64,000 bases of DNA from Virgibacillus litoralis (GCF_017873675.1 NZ_JAGGKK010000001.1:248001-312000), one strand, 5' to 3'. Positions 44,101-53,657 are shown, counted from the stretch's first letter. Program-made: numbers and translations. The notes: generated by a model not told the origin, from the letters alone.

Positions 44101-44957
44101 TAGCTTACCCTCCTATGCTTCTGGAGCTTGTCGGCTACTCCACCAGTAATACGGTCAATTATAATTGCTAAAAATACAATACTAATACCCGCTTCAAAAC
44201 CTAATGCAATATCGATTTGGTTAATCGATACTAGAACTTGCTCACCAAGACCTTGTGCACCAACCATTGATGCTATAACAACCATCGCCAATGCCATCAT
44301 TGTTGTCTGGTTTACACCAGCCATAATTGTTGGCAGAGCTTGTGGAAGCTGAATTTTAAAAAGCATTTGCCAATTTGAAGATCCGAAAGATTGTGCTGAT
44401 TCAATAACTTCTCTGTCGACACTTCTAATTGCTAGTTCTGTAAGCCTGATTACTGGTGGAACTGCATAAATTAATGTAGCAAAGATTGCCGATATATTCC
44501 CTAATCCAAAGAAAAATATTGCTGGGATTAAATAAACGAAACTCGGCATCGTCTGCATCGCATCTAAAATTGGACGCATTACGGTCGAAAATCCTTTACT
44601 AAATGCCATCCATACCCCTGATGGGATACCTACAGCTAAGGAAATGATAACCGCTGTCATCACAATCGCTATTGTAGTCATCAAATCTTCCCATAAACCG
44701 AATGTACCAATCAAGAATACAAATGCACCATAGAGAACCCCAGATACCATCGACTTGAAATACCAGCCAAGTATTACTATTAATAGAATAAACACCCACC
44801 AAGGCATCCATAGTAAAAAGCCTTCAATTGCATTGATAATCTGTGATGAAAATAGATAGATAAAATTGAAAAAGCCTTCTAATGATTCATCTAGAAATTT
44901 AACTAAGTCTGCAACATAATCACCAAGATTAGTAGTTATACCAGGAAAAGCACCCAT
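44100..44957 (-). CDS. opuAB: Glycine betaine/proline ABC transporter permease, OpuAB-like
   Basis: A 285-residue permease with about six or seven membrane segments and the EAA-type motif ESAQSFGSSNWQMLFKIQLP. ATG 44957 (MGAFPGITTNLGD) is 5 nt after AGGTGG; a GTG 9 nt upstream overlaps that site. Middle gene of opuAC-AB-AA. Confidence 0.9.
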   Translation of the reverse strand: MGAFPGITTNLGDYVADLVKFLDESLEGFFNFIYLFSSQIINAIEGFLLWMPWWVFILLIVILGWYFKSMVSGVLYGAFVFLIGTFGLWEDLMTTIAIVMTAVIISLAVGIPSGVWMAFSKGFSTVMRPILDAMQTMPSFVYLIPAIFFFGLGNISAIFATLIYAVPPVIRLTELAIRSVDREVIESAQSFGSSNWQMLFKIQLPQALPTIMAGVNQTTMMALAMVVIASMVGAQGLGEQVLVSINQIDIALGFEAGISIVFLAIIIDRITGGVADKLQKHRRVS

Positions 44958-44985
44958 AGGTACCACCTCTTTCTTTTAAATTAGA

Positions 44986-45021
44986 AAAAGCAGCCGACGT
45001 TAATCCGGCGCCAGCTGCTTG
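44986..45021 (-). terminator. Intercistronic hairpin with T run between opuAC and opuAB
   Basis: AAGCAGC/GCTGCTT outer stem and GCCG/CGGC inner stem, then T5 on the minus strand. It lies in the 70-nt gap and probably lowers expression of the permease and ATPase genes relative to the binding protein. Confidence 0.7.
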
Positions 45022-45027
45022 AGATTT

Positions 45028-46041
45028 TTACTCCATTGAATCTTTGACTTTTTTGGCCACGTCTTCAGGGACCCAACTTGTCCAAATATCTTCATGTTCG
45101 TTCATCCACCACATTGCCGCTTCTTCTGGTGAAATATCTTCTTTAGATTCCATATAACTTAAAGCTTCTTCAGTTAGCGAACTGCTTGTTTCATAATTTT
45201 TAAGGAATTCAACAACCTCAGGTGCCGGACCAGGAACATCCTTATGAACTGCAGTTACAACATCATTTGGAGGAAACTCTGTACCTTTTGTTTCATCCCA
45301 TGTTTGCTGATCAAATTCTGGTTCTTGCAATAATGTTAAATCATATTTTGCAGTCACAGCAGTCGGTGACCAATAATACCCTACCCATGGTTCTCCAGCA
45401 TTATATGCGTCAGTTAAAGATGCTACTATAGCTGCATCAGAGCCTGGTTTAAAGTTCACAAACGTATCGTTTAAGCCATATGTTTCCATTTTTTGAGTGA
45501 TTGTTTTTTCAACAGCCCAACCACTTGGTGCATTAATTAAACGACCTTTATCAGGTTCTGCTGGATCTGCAAATAATTCAGGATAATTTTTCAAATCTTC
45601 AACGGTTTTTAACTCTGGTGCCATTGGTTCAATACCGCGTTCTTCATCACCCTCAATTACGTAAGTTGGTACATATAATCCTTGAACATTATCGTCAAAG
45701 TTTACAGAAGTTTTTACAATATCACCAGCGTCAATCGCCTCTTCATATACTTCTTTAGTATTATCTGTCCATATCTCCATATAAACATCAATGTCACCTT
45801 CAACGAACCCTTGCAAAGTGGCTGCAGTCGATCCAGCAGTAACTTCTGTTTCAATACCGTAGCCTTCCTCAATAATCTTTTGTGCGATACTATTATGCAC
45901 TTTGATACTGTTCCAGCCAGCATCAGCAAACACGAGCTTATCAATTTCTTCTTTTGAATCCGAACTAGAATCTGATCCTCCGCAAGCAGAGAGAGCTGCT
46001 ACTAAAATAATAGCAGAAAACAATAATAATAGTTTCTTCAT
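45028..46041 (-). CDS. opuAC: Glycine betaine-binding lipoprotein, OpuAC/ProX-like
   Basis: A 337-residue substrate-binding lipoprotein: MKKLLLLFSAIILVAALSAC gives the signal peptide with lipobox Cys 20. The mature part is the OpuAC/ProX domain (FADAGWNSIKVHNSIAQKII; TEVTAGSTAATLQG; GEPWVGYYWSPTAV) with several Trp that could form the aromatic cage for a quaternary amine. It is the first gene of its operon, unlike the AA-AB-AC order of B. subtilis opuA. ATG 46041 has GGGGTAATTATT before it; the frame is open upstream but has no start signal. Confidence 0.9.
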   Translation of the reverse strand: MKKLLLLFSAIILVAALSACGGSDSSSDSKEEIDKLVFADAGWNSIKVHNSIAQKIIEEGYGIETEVTAGSTAATLQGFVEGDIDVYMEIWTDNTKEVYEEAIDAGDIVKTSVNFDDNVQGLYVPTYVIEGDEERGIEPMAPELKTVEDLKNYPELFADPAEPDKGRLINAPSGWAVEKTITQKMETYGLNDTFVNFKPGSDAAIVASLTDAYNAGEPWVGYYWSPTAVTAKYDLTLLQEPEFDQQTWDETKGTEFPPNDVVTAVHKDVPGPAPEVVEFLKNYETSSSLTEEALSYMESKEDISPEEAAMWWMNEHEDIWTSWVPEDVAKKVKDSME

Positions 46042-46066
46042 AATAATTACCCCTTTATTTTTGTAT

Positions 46067-46320
46067 TGTCGAAAATAAGTAAAGTACGTCACACAGACGT
46101 GATTAAAATATGTGTATATGATGTAACAGCTGAAGGATACATATATAGAAGAGTTGTGAAGATGAAAGTTAATGACAACACTCTTTATGATAGTGAATTG
46201 GTATTTTTTAATCAAACTGTATTTAAAGCGTTTATCTCTAATTAGCGATGATTATTGGAAGTCAGTGGCTTCTAGCTGTATATATTTGCTTAATTGTCGA
46301 AAATACTACAATATTCGACA
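46067..46320. promoter_or_regulatory. opu upstream region with TGTCGAA repeats
   Basis: TGTCGAA-N12-TTCGACA (46295-46320) is an inverted repeat; a third half site TGTCGAAAATA lies at 46067-46077, beside the ribosome site of opuAC. The 396-bp region upstream of opuAC has no gene. The repeats could be operator sites of an osmotic regulator; no regulator gene is adjacent. Confidence 0.4.
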
Positions 46321-46374
46321 TAATTTAAATTTCTAACATTTTTTTTACTGGTCACCATTTAATGAATGAAATGT

Positions 46375-46413
46375 AAAAAGTCCCCGAAAAGCTATGCGCT
46401 TGGGGACTTTTTT
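46375..46413 (-). terminator. Terminator after murG
   Basis: AAAAAGTCCCC/GGGGACTTTTT with a 16-nt inner part, T-rich on both strands. Confidence 0.8.
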
Positions 46414-46437
46414 CTCAGTGTTGCTTGTTGGATTAAT

Positions 46438-47511
46438 TTACTTTTTACCTGAGTTCTTAATAATTTCAATCACTCGGTCTCGCGCTTTCTCGCTCTGATA
46501 ATTTTTCATATTATCCATAATAATTGGGGCGTGCTCTTTTAATTGAGAAAGTTCATGTACTAACGAGTCTTCTGTAAGTTCTTCTTCTTCCATTACCCGA
46601 GCATATCTTTTTTCAACAAACGATTTCGCATTTATGATTTGGTCACCCCTGCTCGCTTCTTTTGATAACGGGATAAGCAGCATTGGTTTTCGCAATGCCA
46701 AAAACTCAAAAATTGCATTTGAACCAGCTCGTGACAGGACAAAATCAGTTGCAGCAAAAAGGTCTTTCAATACTTCATTCACATATTCAAATTGCGTATA
46801 TCCATCACGGTTTATCGACGTGTCTGTTTTACCTTGCCCGCATATATGTGCTATTTGAAATACTGGTAACAGCTCATCAAGGCTTGCTCGTACTGTATTG
46901 TTGATTTTTTCAGAGCCACCACTGCCGCCCATTATGAGTAAAACTGGTTTTGCTTTAGTGAATCCGCACAACTCCAAGCCCTTATCCTTATTTCCTTGGA
47001 ATAACTCATCCCGAATAATGGCACCCACATATTCAGCCTTCTTTTCTGGAAGATATTTCATTGTTTCAGGAAATGTTGCCAAGACCTTGTTAGCAAAAGG
47101 AATTGCGAGCTTGTTTGCGAGCCCTGGCGTGAAGTCTGATTCATGAATAACAGCTGGTACACCACGCATCTTGGCTGCCATAATTACTGGCACTGAAACA
47201 AAACCACCTTTTGAGAAAATAATTGATGGTTTTCGCTTACCAATAATCCGACAGGCCTGCATTGTACCTTTCATTACTTTAAATGGATCTTTAAAATTTT
47301 CCTTAGACATATAACGACGTAATTTTCCTGTTGAGATCGGATAATATGTAACACCGTTAAGCTGTTCAATTAGATTGCGTTCAATCCCTTTTTTGGAGCC
47401 GATATAATCAATTTCCCATCCTTCTTTTTGGAATATGGGTATCAGCGCAAGATTAACGATCACATGACCAGCTGAGCCTCCACCTGTAAAAAGAATTCGT
47501 TTCGTACTCAC
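46438..47511 (-). CDS. murG: MurG-type GlcNAc transferase, stand-alone copy
   Basis: Transfers GlcNAc to lipid I to form lipid II at the inner face of the membrane; 357 residues of the GT-B fold. Seen: FTGGGSAGHVIVNLALIP (N-terminal glycine loop), VIHESDFTPGLANKL, LLIMGGSGGSEKINN and LSRAGSNAIFEFLALRKP. The usual neighbours in the dcw cluster (murD, ftsW, ftsQ) are absent. Some Bacillus carry a second MurG outside dcw, so this may be that paralogue. ATG 47511 follows GGAGTTAATTCTG. Confidence 0.85.
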   Translation of the reverse strand: MSTKRILFTGGGSAGHVIVNLALIPIFQKEGWEIDYIGSKKGIERNLIEQLNGVTYYPISTGKLRRYMSKENFKDPFKVMKGTMQACRIIGKRKPSIIFSKGGFVSVPVIMAAKMRGVPAVIHESDFTPGLANKLAIPFANKVLATFPETMKYLPEKKAEYVGAIIRDELFQGNKDKGLELCGFTKAKPVLLIMGGSGGSEKINNTVRASLDELLPVFQIAHICGQGKTDTSINRDGYTQFEYVNEVLKDLFAATDFVLSRAGSNAIFEFLALRKPMLLIPLSKEASRGDQIINAKSFVEKRYARVMEEEELTEDSLVHELSQLKEHAPIIMDNMKNYQSEKARDRVIEIIKNSGKK

Positions 47512-47623
47512 AGAATTAACTCCTTTCTTTCATAATGCTAACTTAACTTGTATAATTGCTTTTATAATTATAAAAATCACTTTCTCTATCCTAATCGAAA
47601 AACATATAAAAAGGAAGAGTATT

Positions 47624-48985
47624 ATGTATGAGACAACGACACTAAAAGAAAAATTAAAACTGTTTAATGTCATATTAATACCCATCCTTATTACCCAAAT
47701 AAGTATGTATTTAATGAACTTTTTTGATACGGTGATGTCCGGGCAAGCTGGAGCTGCTGATTTAGCTGGTGTTGCAATTGGATCCAGTCTTTGGGTACCT
47801 ATTTTCACCGGTGTGAATGGAATTCTTCTCGCAATTACTCCTATTATAGCGCAATTAACCGGAGCAAAGTCAGAAGGAGAAATATCCAAAAAAATTCAAC
47901 AGGGTATTTACTTGGCTATTGCATTGGCACTTATAATTGTGGTCCTGGGTGTATTTGTACTTAACCCTATTCTGAATTCAATGGACCTGGAATCGCAAGT
48001 ACGACACACAGCAAAATATTACCTTATTGCCTTAAGTACAGGTATTGTTCCCTTATTTATTTTCAACACATTGCGCAGTTTCATTGACGCTCTTGGTCAA
48101 ACTCGAATCTCCATGATTATCATTTTGATTTCACTACCATTAAATATATTCTTTAATTATATATTTATTTTCGGAAAGCTTGGGGTGCCTGCCTTTGGTG
48201 GCATCGGTTCTGGTATTGCAACCGCAATTACTTACTGGTTAGTTTGTGTTATTGCAATAGGAATCATCCATAAAATTCAGCCTTTTCGCAGCTACGGGAT
48301 TTTAATCAATTGGGTTTCTCCATCCCTTAAAGCATGGTGGGAGCAGCTTACAATCGGAATCCCAATCGGTTTTGCAATCTTTTTTGAGACAAGTATCTTT
48401 TCAGCGGTCACACTTTTGATGAGTGTCTACAGCACATATACAATTGCCGCCCATCAGGCTGCAATTAACTTCGCCACAATGCTTTATATGATCCCACTAA
48501 GTGTTGGCATCGCCTTGACCATCGCAATTGGTTTTGAAGTCGGAGCTAAACGCTATGATCATGCCCGAACATATGGCTATATTGGAATTAGTGGCGGGAT
48601 TTTTATTGCCGCATTTGCAGGACTTGTACTGTATGTATTCAACGGCATGGTTGCAGCACTTTATAACTCGAACCCTGAAGTAATTAAATTAACAAAGCAG
48701 TTTATCTATTATGCAATCTTCTTCCAGCTGGCAGACGCATTCGGCGCACCAATTCAAGGCGCATTGCGTGGCTATAAAGATGTTAATATGACACTCATTA
48801 TGGCATTTGTATCCTATTGGGTTATTGGATTACCTAGTGGCTGGCTTTTGGCGAATTATACAGCATTAGAACCGTTTGGCTATTGGGTTGGTATTATTAT
48901 TGGGTTAAGTGTTGGGGCTGTTACGTTACTGTGGCGCCTGCTTTATTTGCAAAAAAAATATGTACGAAGTGGTGAAACCGGCTAG
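47624..48985 (+). CDS. MATE-family multidrug efflux transporter
   Basis: A 453-residue membrane protein with 12 segments in two similar halves (MNFFDTVMSGQAGAADLAGV early; IPLSVGIALTIAIGFEVGAK in the second half). MATE pumps extrude cationic drugs with Na+ or H+. Substrate unknown. ATG 47624 follows AAAGGAAGAG. Divergent from murG. Confidence 0.87.
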   Translation: MYETTTLKEKLKLFNVILIPILITQISMYLMNFFDTVMSGQAGAADLAGVAIGSSLWVPIFTGVNGILLAITPIIAQLTGAKSEGEISKKIQQGIYLAIALALIIVVLGVFVLNPILNSMDLESQVRHTAKYYLIALSTGIVPLFIFNTLRSFIDALGQTRISMIIILISLPLNIFFNYIFIFGKLGVPAFGGIGSGIATAITYWLVCVIAIGIIHKIQPFRSYGILINWVSPSLKAWWEQLTIGIPIGFAIFFETSIFSAVTLLMSVYSTYTIAAHQAAINFATMLYMIPLSVGIALTIAIGFEVGAKRYDHARTYGYIGISGGIFIAAFAGLVLYVFNGMVAALYNSNPEVIKLTKQFIYYAIFFQLADAFGAPIQGALRGYKDVNMTLIMAFVSYWVIGLPSGWLLANYTALEPFGYWVGIIIGLSVGAVTLLWRLLYLQKKYVRSGETG

Positions 48986-49018
48986 TTCTTCAACCATGAT
49001 AAAAGAGCCCATAGAGAT

Positions 49019-49050
49019 GAAGAAAGCCACCCAAACTAGGCGGCTTTCTA
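49019..49050. terminator. Bidirectional terminator between MATE and nucleoside transporter genes
   Basis: GAAAGCCAC/GGCGGCTTTC stem; the two genes converge here. Confidence 0.75.
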
Positions 49051-49058
49051 AAAAGATA

Positions 49059-50249
49059 CTATAAGAATATTCCTGCTACAGTAGCTGATAAGATGGATGC
49101 AAGTGTTGCACCAACTAATAACTTCATTCCAAAGCCAGAAACTTTTACAGCTTTTTCGCTGTCAATAGCTTGTACTGTTCCCGCGATAATTCCAATGGAT
49201 GAAAAGTTGGCAAAGCTTGTAAGAAATACCGATACGATTCCGATTGTTTTCTCGGACATGCTACCTAGCATTTTTTCGAATTCCAACATAGCCACAAATT
49301 CGTTGGTAACAATCTTTGTACCCATTATTCCACCAGCTTCAATTACCTCACCAGGAGCAATACCCATTAATATACCTATTGGAGCAATGATATAGCCTAG
49401 AATTTGCTGTAAGGTAACTCCTGCAAATACTGATTGAATGATCCAATTTACTAATTCCAGTGAAGCGATAAATGCAACAAGCATTGCTGCAACGATTAAG
49501 GCAATTTTACCACCATCAAGTGCACCATTACCCATCGCTTCAAAAATACTTTTATCATTTGATACATCTTTCACGTCAACATGATCATCTTCCGCTGCCA
49601 CATTTACAGGTGAAATAACGGACGAAATCATCAACGCACTAAACATGTTAAGCGGTAATGCAACGAGTACATATTCTGGAGGAAGAATCTGAATATATGC
49701 TCCAACAATCGATGCTGAAACTGAACCCATTGCCGACGCACTTACAATATATAAACGATTCTTGTCCAAGTGATGAAACTGAGATTTAATCGCTAGTAAT
49801 GCTTCAGATTGACCAAAGAAAATACTGTTCACCGCATTAAACGATTCCACCTTTGGCAACCCGGTGATTTTTGATAAGAACCCGCCAAAATATTTAATAA
49901 TCGGTGGCAAGATTCTTAAATATGTTAGCACTGACAGAATGGTTGAGAAAAAGATAATTAGAAGTAGGACATCAAAGAAGAAAATGCTTCCACCTTCTGT
50001 ACGTGCAACCCCACCAAGTATAAAATTAATACCTTCCATGCCAAATTCAATTAATTTATTAAATCCAGCCGAAATACCATTTATAATTGTCTGTCCAATT
50101 TCTGTAGCGAACATAAACCACGTTATCAAAAATTGCGATCCTAACATAACGATGATGCCTTTATAATTAATATTTTTCTTATCATTGGACATCAAAAATG
50201 CCAGTCCGAGGACGATGATGATTGCTAGAAACCCGAGAAGTATATCCAC
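49059..50249 (-). CDS. NupC-type concentrative nucleoside transporter
   Basis: A 396-residue membrane protein of the CNT family: GISAGFNKLIEFGMEGINFI, VESFNAVNSIFFGQSEALLA and FANFSSIGIIAGTVQAI are typical segments. Imports nucleosides with Na+ or H+. The start is GTG 50249 (VDILLGFLAIIIV), 7 nt after GGGAGGC; an in-frame ATG 93 nt upstream would add a polar stretch not found in the family. Array 2 of direct repeats lies upstream, then the purine permease gene. Confidence 0.87.
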   Translation of the reverse strand: MDILLGFLAIIIVLGLAFLMSNDKKNINYKGIIVMLGSQFLITWFMFATEIGQTIINGISAGFNKLIEFGMEGINFILGGVARTEGGSIFFFDVLLLIIFFSTILSVLTYLRILPPIIKYFGGFLSKITGLPKVESFNAVNSIFFGQSEALLAIKSQFHHLDKNRLYIVSASAMGSVSASIVGAYIQILPPEYVLVALPLNMFSALMISSVISPVNVAAEDDHVDVKDVSNDKSIFEAMGNGALDGGKIALIVAAMLVAFIASLELVNWIIQSVFAGVTLQQILGYIIAPIGILMGIAPGEVIEAGGIMGTKIVTNEFVAMLEFEKMLGSMSEKTIGIVSVFLTSFANFSSIGIIAGTVQAIDSEKAVKVSGFGMKLLVGATLASILSATVAGIFL

Positions 50250-50470
50250 GGATGCAGCCTCCCTTATAGTTGATTGAATGTTATTGTAACTGCTTACAAT
50301 AACATTTTCCATAAATGATTCTAGCAGGTTGTCAGACGTCATGCAAGTTAAATTTTTTCCAATTGGGGCACTGTTTTAGTAGTACCCTATATTGAAACTT
50401 TTTAACAACTTTATTTGCATGCTCACGAAACACACATAAAAAAATATAAGCAGGGGATTAGCGTCCGGCT

Positions 50471-50566
50471 CTTCTGGGGGTTCTGTGCACTCTTCTGTTG
50501 ATTTAGCATCCTCTTCTGGGGATTCAGCACCTTCTTCTGGCGATTCCTCACTCTCTTCTGTTAAAA
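50471..50566 (+). repeat. Tandem direct-repeat array 2 (5 units, 21 bp)
   Basis: TTCTG cores start at 50472, 50493, 50514, 50535 and 50556, exactly 21 bp apart. Unit close to TCTTCTGGNGATTCAGCACC. It fills part of the 384-bp gap between the nucleoside and purine transporter genes; nothing else is seen there but the purine permease terminator. Confidence 0.92.
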
Positions 50567-50583
50567 GCGATTACCAGCAAAAG

Positions 50584-50616
50584 CAAAAGGACCCTAGCAA
50601 TAATTTGCTAGAGTCC
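50584..50616 (-). terminator. Terminator after the purine permease gene
   Basis: GGACTCTAGCAA/TTGCTAGGGTCC stem followed by TTTT on the minus strand. Confidence 0.85.
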
Positions 50617-50633
50617 CACGTAAATTTAATATA

Positions 50634-51926
50634 TTAATGTGCAGGGAAAAAGATCATTTGCAGGACGAACACGATTCCAAAGAAATATAAAATCCAGTGG
50701 ACATCTTTTCCCTTACCGGTAACCAATTTTAATAATGGATATGTTATGAATCCGATTGATATTCCTGTTGCAATGCTTGAGGTCAGTGGCATTGTTAAAA
50801 TAATTGCAAACGCTGGAAATGCTTCATCGAATGTTTTCCAGTCAATCCGTGCCAGCCCTTCCATCATGAAACATCCTACAATAATTAATACAGGAGCTGT
50901 AATTGCGGGTAAGCCAGCTATCGCACCTACAACCGGTGTGAAGAAAATAGAAATTGTAAATAATCCAGCAATAACCAATGCCGTTAAACCTGTACGCCCA
51001 CCTGCTGCAACACCAGAAGAAGATTCGATATATGCTGAAGAAGGACTTGTCCCAAACATTGAACCTACTGTCGTTGCTGTAGCATCGGCTAATAGTGCTG
51101 ATTTTGCCCGTGGCATTTTTCCATCTTTGATAAATCCTGCTTGTTCTGCCACACCAATCATGGTGCCAGTTGTATCAAAAATTGTGACCAATAAAAAAGC
51201 AAAAACAACCGTGTATAGTCCGTTGGTAAAAACTCCGCCAATATCGATATCAAAGAACACTGGCATTGGTGGCATTGATGTAAATCCTTCCGAGAATTCC
51301 AGCTGACCGGTAAAATAAGCAATAATACCCGTAGTCAGCATACCTAGAAATAAAGCCCCTTTAATATTTCGAGCCATTAGAATTAGTGTAATAAATAATC
51401 CAGCTAACGTTAATAGCGTCATGGGTTGATGCAGGTCACCAAAACCAACCATATTTGCCTCATTTGGTACGACAATACCAGACATCTTCAGACCTAAGAA
51501 TGCTATGAAAAGGCCTATCCCTGAAGTAATCCCAAACTTTAGTGAAGGTGGTATCGCCCATATTAACGTTTCACGTAACTTTGTGAAACTCAATAAAACA
51601 AATAGAATACCTGCCAAAAACACCGTTCCAAATACCACCTGATAGGATAACCCCTGTGATGCAACAACACTGGCAAAATAAGCATTCAATCCCATACCTG
51701 GCGCAATCGCAATTGGATAATTGGCACCCAATGCCATGAATACCGTTCCAACAACTGCAGCAATGACCGTAGCCATAAATACTTGATCAAATGGTACCCC
51801 TGCCGAGGAAAGGATTGCCGGGTTTACCACAACAATATAGACCATCGTTAAGAAAGTAGTTATTCCTGCAACAAACTCTGTTTGAATTGTTGTATTGTTT
51901 TGTTTTAGTTTAAATATATTTTCCAA
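50634..51926 (-). CDS. PbuG/PbuO-type guanine/hypoxanthine permease
   Basis: A 430-residue membrane protein of the AzgA/NCS2-like purine permeases. AGITTFLTMVYIVVVNPAIL near the start, APGMGLNAYFA and GTSPSSAYIESSSGVAAGGR are family motifs. Start probably TTG 51926 (MENIFKLKQNN), 6 nt after AAGGTG, which aligns with PbuG; GTG 51935 is the alternative. I looked for a purine riboswitch upstream, as before B. subtilis pbuG, and saw none. Confidence 0.85.
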   Translation of the reverse strand: MENIFKLKQNNTTIQTEFVAGITTFLTMVYIVVVNPAILSSAGVPFDQVFMATVIAAVVGTVFMALGANYPIAIAPGMGLNAYFASVVASQGLSYQVVFGTVFLAGILFVLLSFTKLRETLIWAIPPSLKFGITSGIGLFIAFLGLKMSGIVVPNEANMVGFGDLHQPMTLLTLAGLFITLILMARNIKGALFLGMLTTGIIAYFTGQLEFSEGFTSMPPMPVFFDIDIGGVFTNGLYTVVFAFLLVTIFDTTGTMIGVAEQAGFIKDGKMPRAKSALLADATATTVGSMFGTSPSSAYIESSSGVAAGGRTGLTALVIAGLFTISIFFTPVVGAIAGLPAITAPVLIIVGCFMMEGLARIDWKTFDEAFPAFAIILTMPLTSSIATGISIGFITYPLLKLVTGKGKDVHWILYFFGIVFVLQMIFFPAH

Positions 51927-52080
51927 TGAGTTCACCTTACTTCCGAATAATTATAATCACAAGTAATATAATATTCGTTTTTAGAACAGAATGCAATGCC
52001 TATAAAGGATTTCTATCAAAATTTTTGAGCTTAATCCTCATTCGGGGTATTAACATGATGTGCTCCTTATCCAGATATCC

Positions 52081-52315
52081 GTTCTGTTGATTATGCACCT
52101 TCTTCTGGTGATTCTGCTCCTTCTTCTGGAGATTCAGGTCCCTCTTCTGGGGATTCAGCTCCCTCTTCTGGGGATTCAGCTCTTCCTTCTGGCGATTCCG
52201 CACCTCCTTCTGTTGATTCAGCATCCTCTTCTGTTGATTCAACTGCCTCTTCTGGCGATTCAGCACCCATCTTCCCTTCATTCACATCCATCCTCTGCTG
52301 ATTCACCACCTTTTC
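52081..52315 (+). repeat. Tandem direct-repeat array 3 (9 exact-period units plus 2 degenerate, 21 bp)
   Basis: TTCTG cores start at 52082, 52103, 52124, 52145, 52166, 52187, 52208, 52229 and 52250, each exactly 21 bp apart; two worn units follow to 52315. Consensus TCTTCTGGNGATTCAGCNCC. Read on the minus strand as codons it would give repeats of ESPEEGA, but with no supported start or family. It lies between the purine permease and odhB genes. Confidence 0.93.
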
Positions 52316-52333
52316 AAATAAATCGCAACATAC

Positions 52334-52370
52334 AAAAAACCCCGCTTCGATGTATTATCAAAGCGAGGTT
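52334..52370 (-). terminator. Terminator after odhB
   Basis: Minus-strand stem AACCTCGCTT/AAGCGGGGTT followed by T6. Confidence 0.8.
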
Positions 52371-52394
52371 CACATATAGCTTCTTTCTATTTAA

Positions 52395-53657
52395 TTAACC
52401 TTCTAACAATAGGTCATATGGGTCTTCTAGCAATTCTTTGATTCTAACTAAGAACTGCACCGCATCTTTCCCGTCAACAATACGGTGATCATATGATACT
52501 GCAAGATACATCATTGGACGTACTTCAATGGAATCGTCTGGCATTACCATTGGACGTTTTTGGATGTTGTGCATACCAAGAATACCTACTTGCGGTGCGT
52601 TTAAAATAGGTGTTGACATCATAGATCCAAAGGTACCGCCATTAGTAATTGTGAATGTTCCACCTTGTAAATCATTCAATCCTAATTCTTTATTAATAGC
52701 TTTCTTGCCTAAGTTGCCAATTTCACGTTCAACTCCAGCAAAGTCAAGACGATCTGCATCGCGAACAACTGGTACTACAAGGCCTTCCTCAGTTGATACG
52801 GCAATACCGATATCATAGAATTTTTTCATTACAATCTCGTTGCCCTGTATTTCTGCATTCAACAGCGGGAACTCTTTTAAAGCACCAATTACTGCTTTGG
52901 TAAAGAATGACATAAAGCCTAATTTAACATCGTGTTTTTTAATAAAGTTTTCTTTCCGTTCACTGCGAAGTTTCATCACATTTGTCATGTCGACTTCATT
53001 AAACGTTGTAAGCATCGCTGCTTCCTGTTGAACTTCAACAAGACGGTTGGCAATCGTTTGACGGCGACGGCTCATTTTCACGCGCTCAACAGGTTTATCG
53101 AACTCTGTTTTCTCGGATTTCTTTGGTTCTTCTTTTTTAGCTGGCTTGGATTCTTTTTTATCACTGCCACCTTTTGCTGCAGAATCAACATCTTCAGGAC
53201 GGATACGACCTAATGGATCACGAGCTTGAACACTGCTTAGGTCAATGCCTAGTTCACGAGCACGTTTACGAGCAGCAGGCGATGCAATTACATCTTGCTT
53301 ATTATCAGAAGTATCTTCTTTCGCCGGTTCCTTTGGTTCTTCTTTTTTAGGTGATTCTTCTTTTGGCTCTTCACTAGCTTTTTCTTTTGTTTCTTCAGCT
53401 GAAGCGTCCCCGCCAGCTTCACCATTTTCATCTATTTTAGCAATTACGTCTCCAACTTCAACGTCTTCACCTTCACCACTAACAATTTCAGTAATTACGC
53501 CGGCAAAGTCAGAGTTTACTTCAACATTTACTTTATCTGTTTCCAATTCAACAACCGGATCACCTTTTTCAATCTTGTCGCCTTTTTTGACAAGCCACTC
53601 GGCAATTGTACCTTCTGTAATGGACTCTGCAAGCTCTGGAATTTTAATTTCGTTCAC
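52395..53657 (-). CDS. odhB: 2-oxoglutarate dehydrogenase E2 (dihydrolipoyl succinyltransferase)
   Basis: Core of the 2-oxoglutarate dehydrogenase complex, 420 residues. Lipoyl domain 1-78 with the lipoyl Lys in [11 protein letters not shown]; a Lys/Glu/Pro-rich linker; the E3-binding domain ([19 protein letters not shown], about 125-160); a second linker; the catalytic domain from about 200 with the active-site motif [16 protein letters not shown]. Start GTG 53657, preceded by AAGGAGGAG. Its start overlaps the end of odhA by 14 nt. Confidence 0.94.
   Translation of the reverse strand: MNEIKIPELAESITEGTIAEWLVKKGDKIEKGDPVVELETDKVNVEVNSDFAGVITEIVSGEGEDVEVGDVIAKIDENGEAGGDASAEETKEKASEEPKEESPKKEEPKEPAKEDTSDNKQDVIASPAARKRARELGIDLSSVQARDPLGRIRPEDVDSAAKGGSDKKESKPAKKEEPKKSEKTEFDKPVERVKMSRRRQTIANRLVEVQQEAAMLTTFNEVDMTNVMKLRSERKENFIKKHDVKLGFMSFFTKAVIGALKEFPLLNAEIQGNEIVMKKFYDIGIAVSTEEGLVVPVVRDADRLDFAGVEREIGNLGKKAINKELGLNDLQGGTFTITNGGTFGSMMSTPILNAPQVGILGMHNIQKRPMVMPDDSIEVRPMMYLAVSYDHRIVDGKDAVQFLVRIKELLEDPYDLLLEG

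Noticed and set aside
51936-52080. Purine riboswitch before the guanine/hypoxanthine permease gene
   Set aside because: Expected because B. subtilis pbuG has one, but the conserved aptamer words were not found in the leader.
52000-52309. Repeat-encoded proteins (QKRQLNQQK-type and ESPEEGA-type frames on the minus strand)
   Set aside because: Both frames are open only because the repeat is 21 bp long. No ribosome site fits, and the related array 1 breaks frame every few units.
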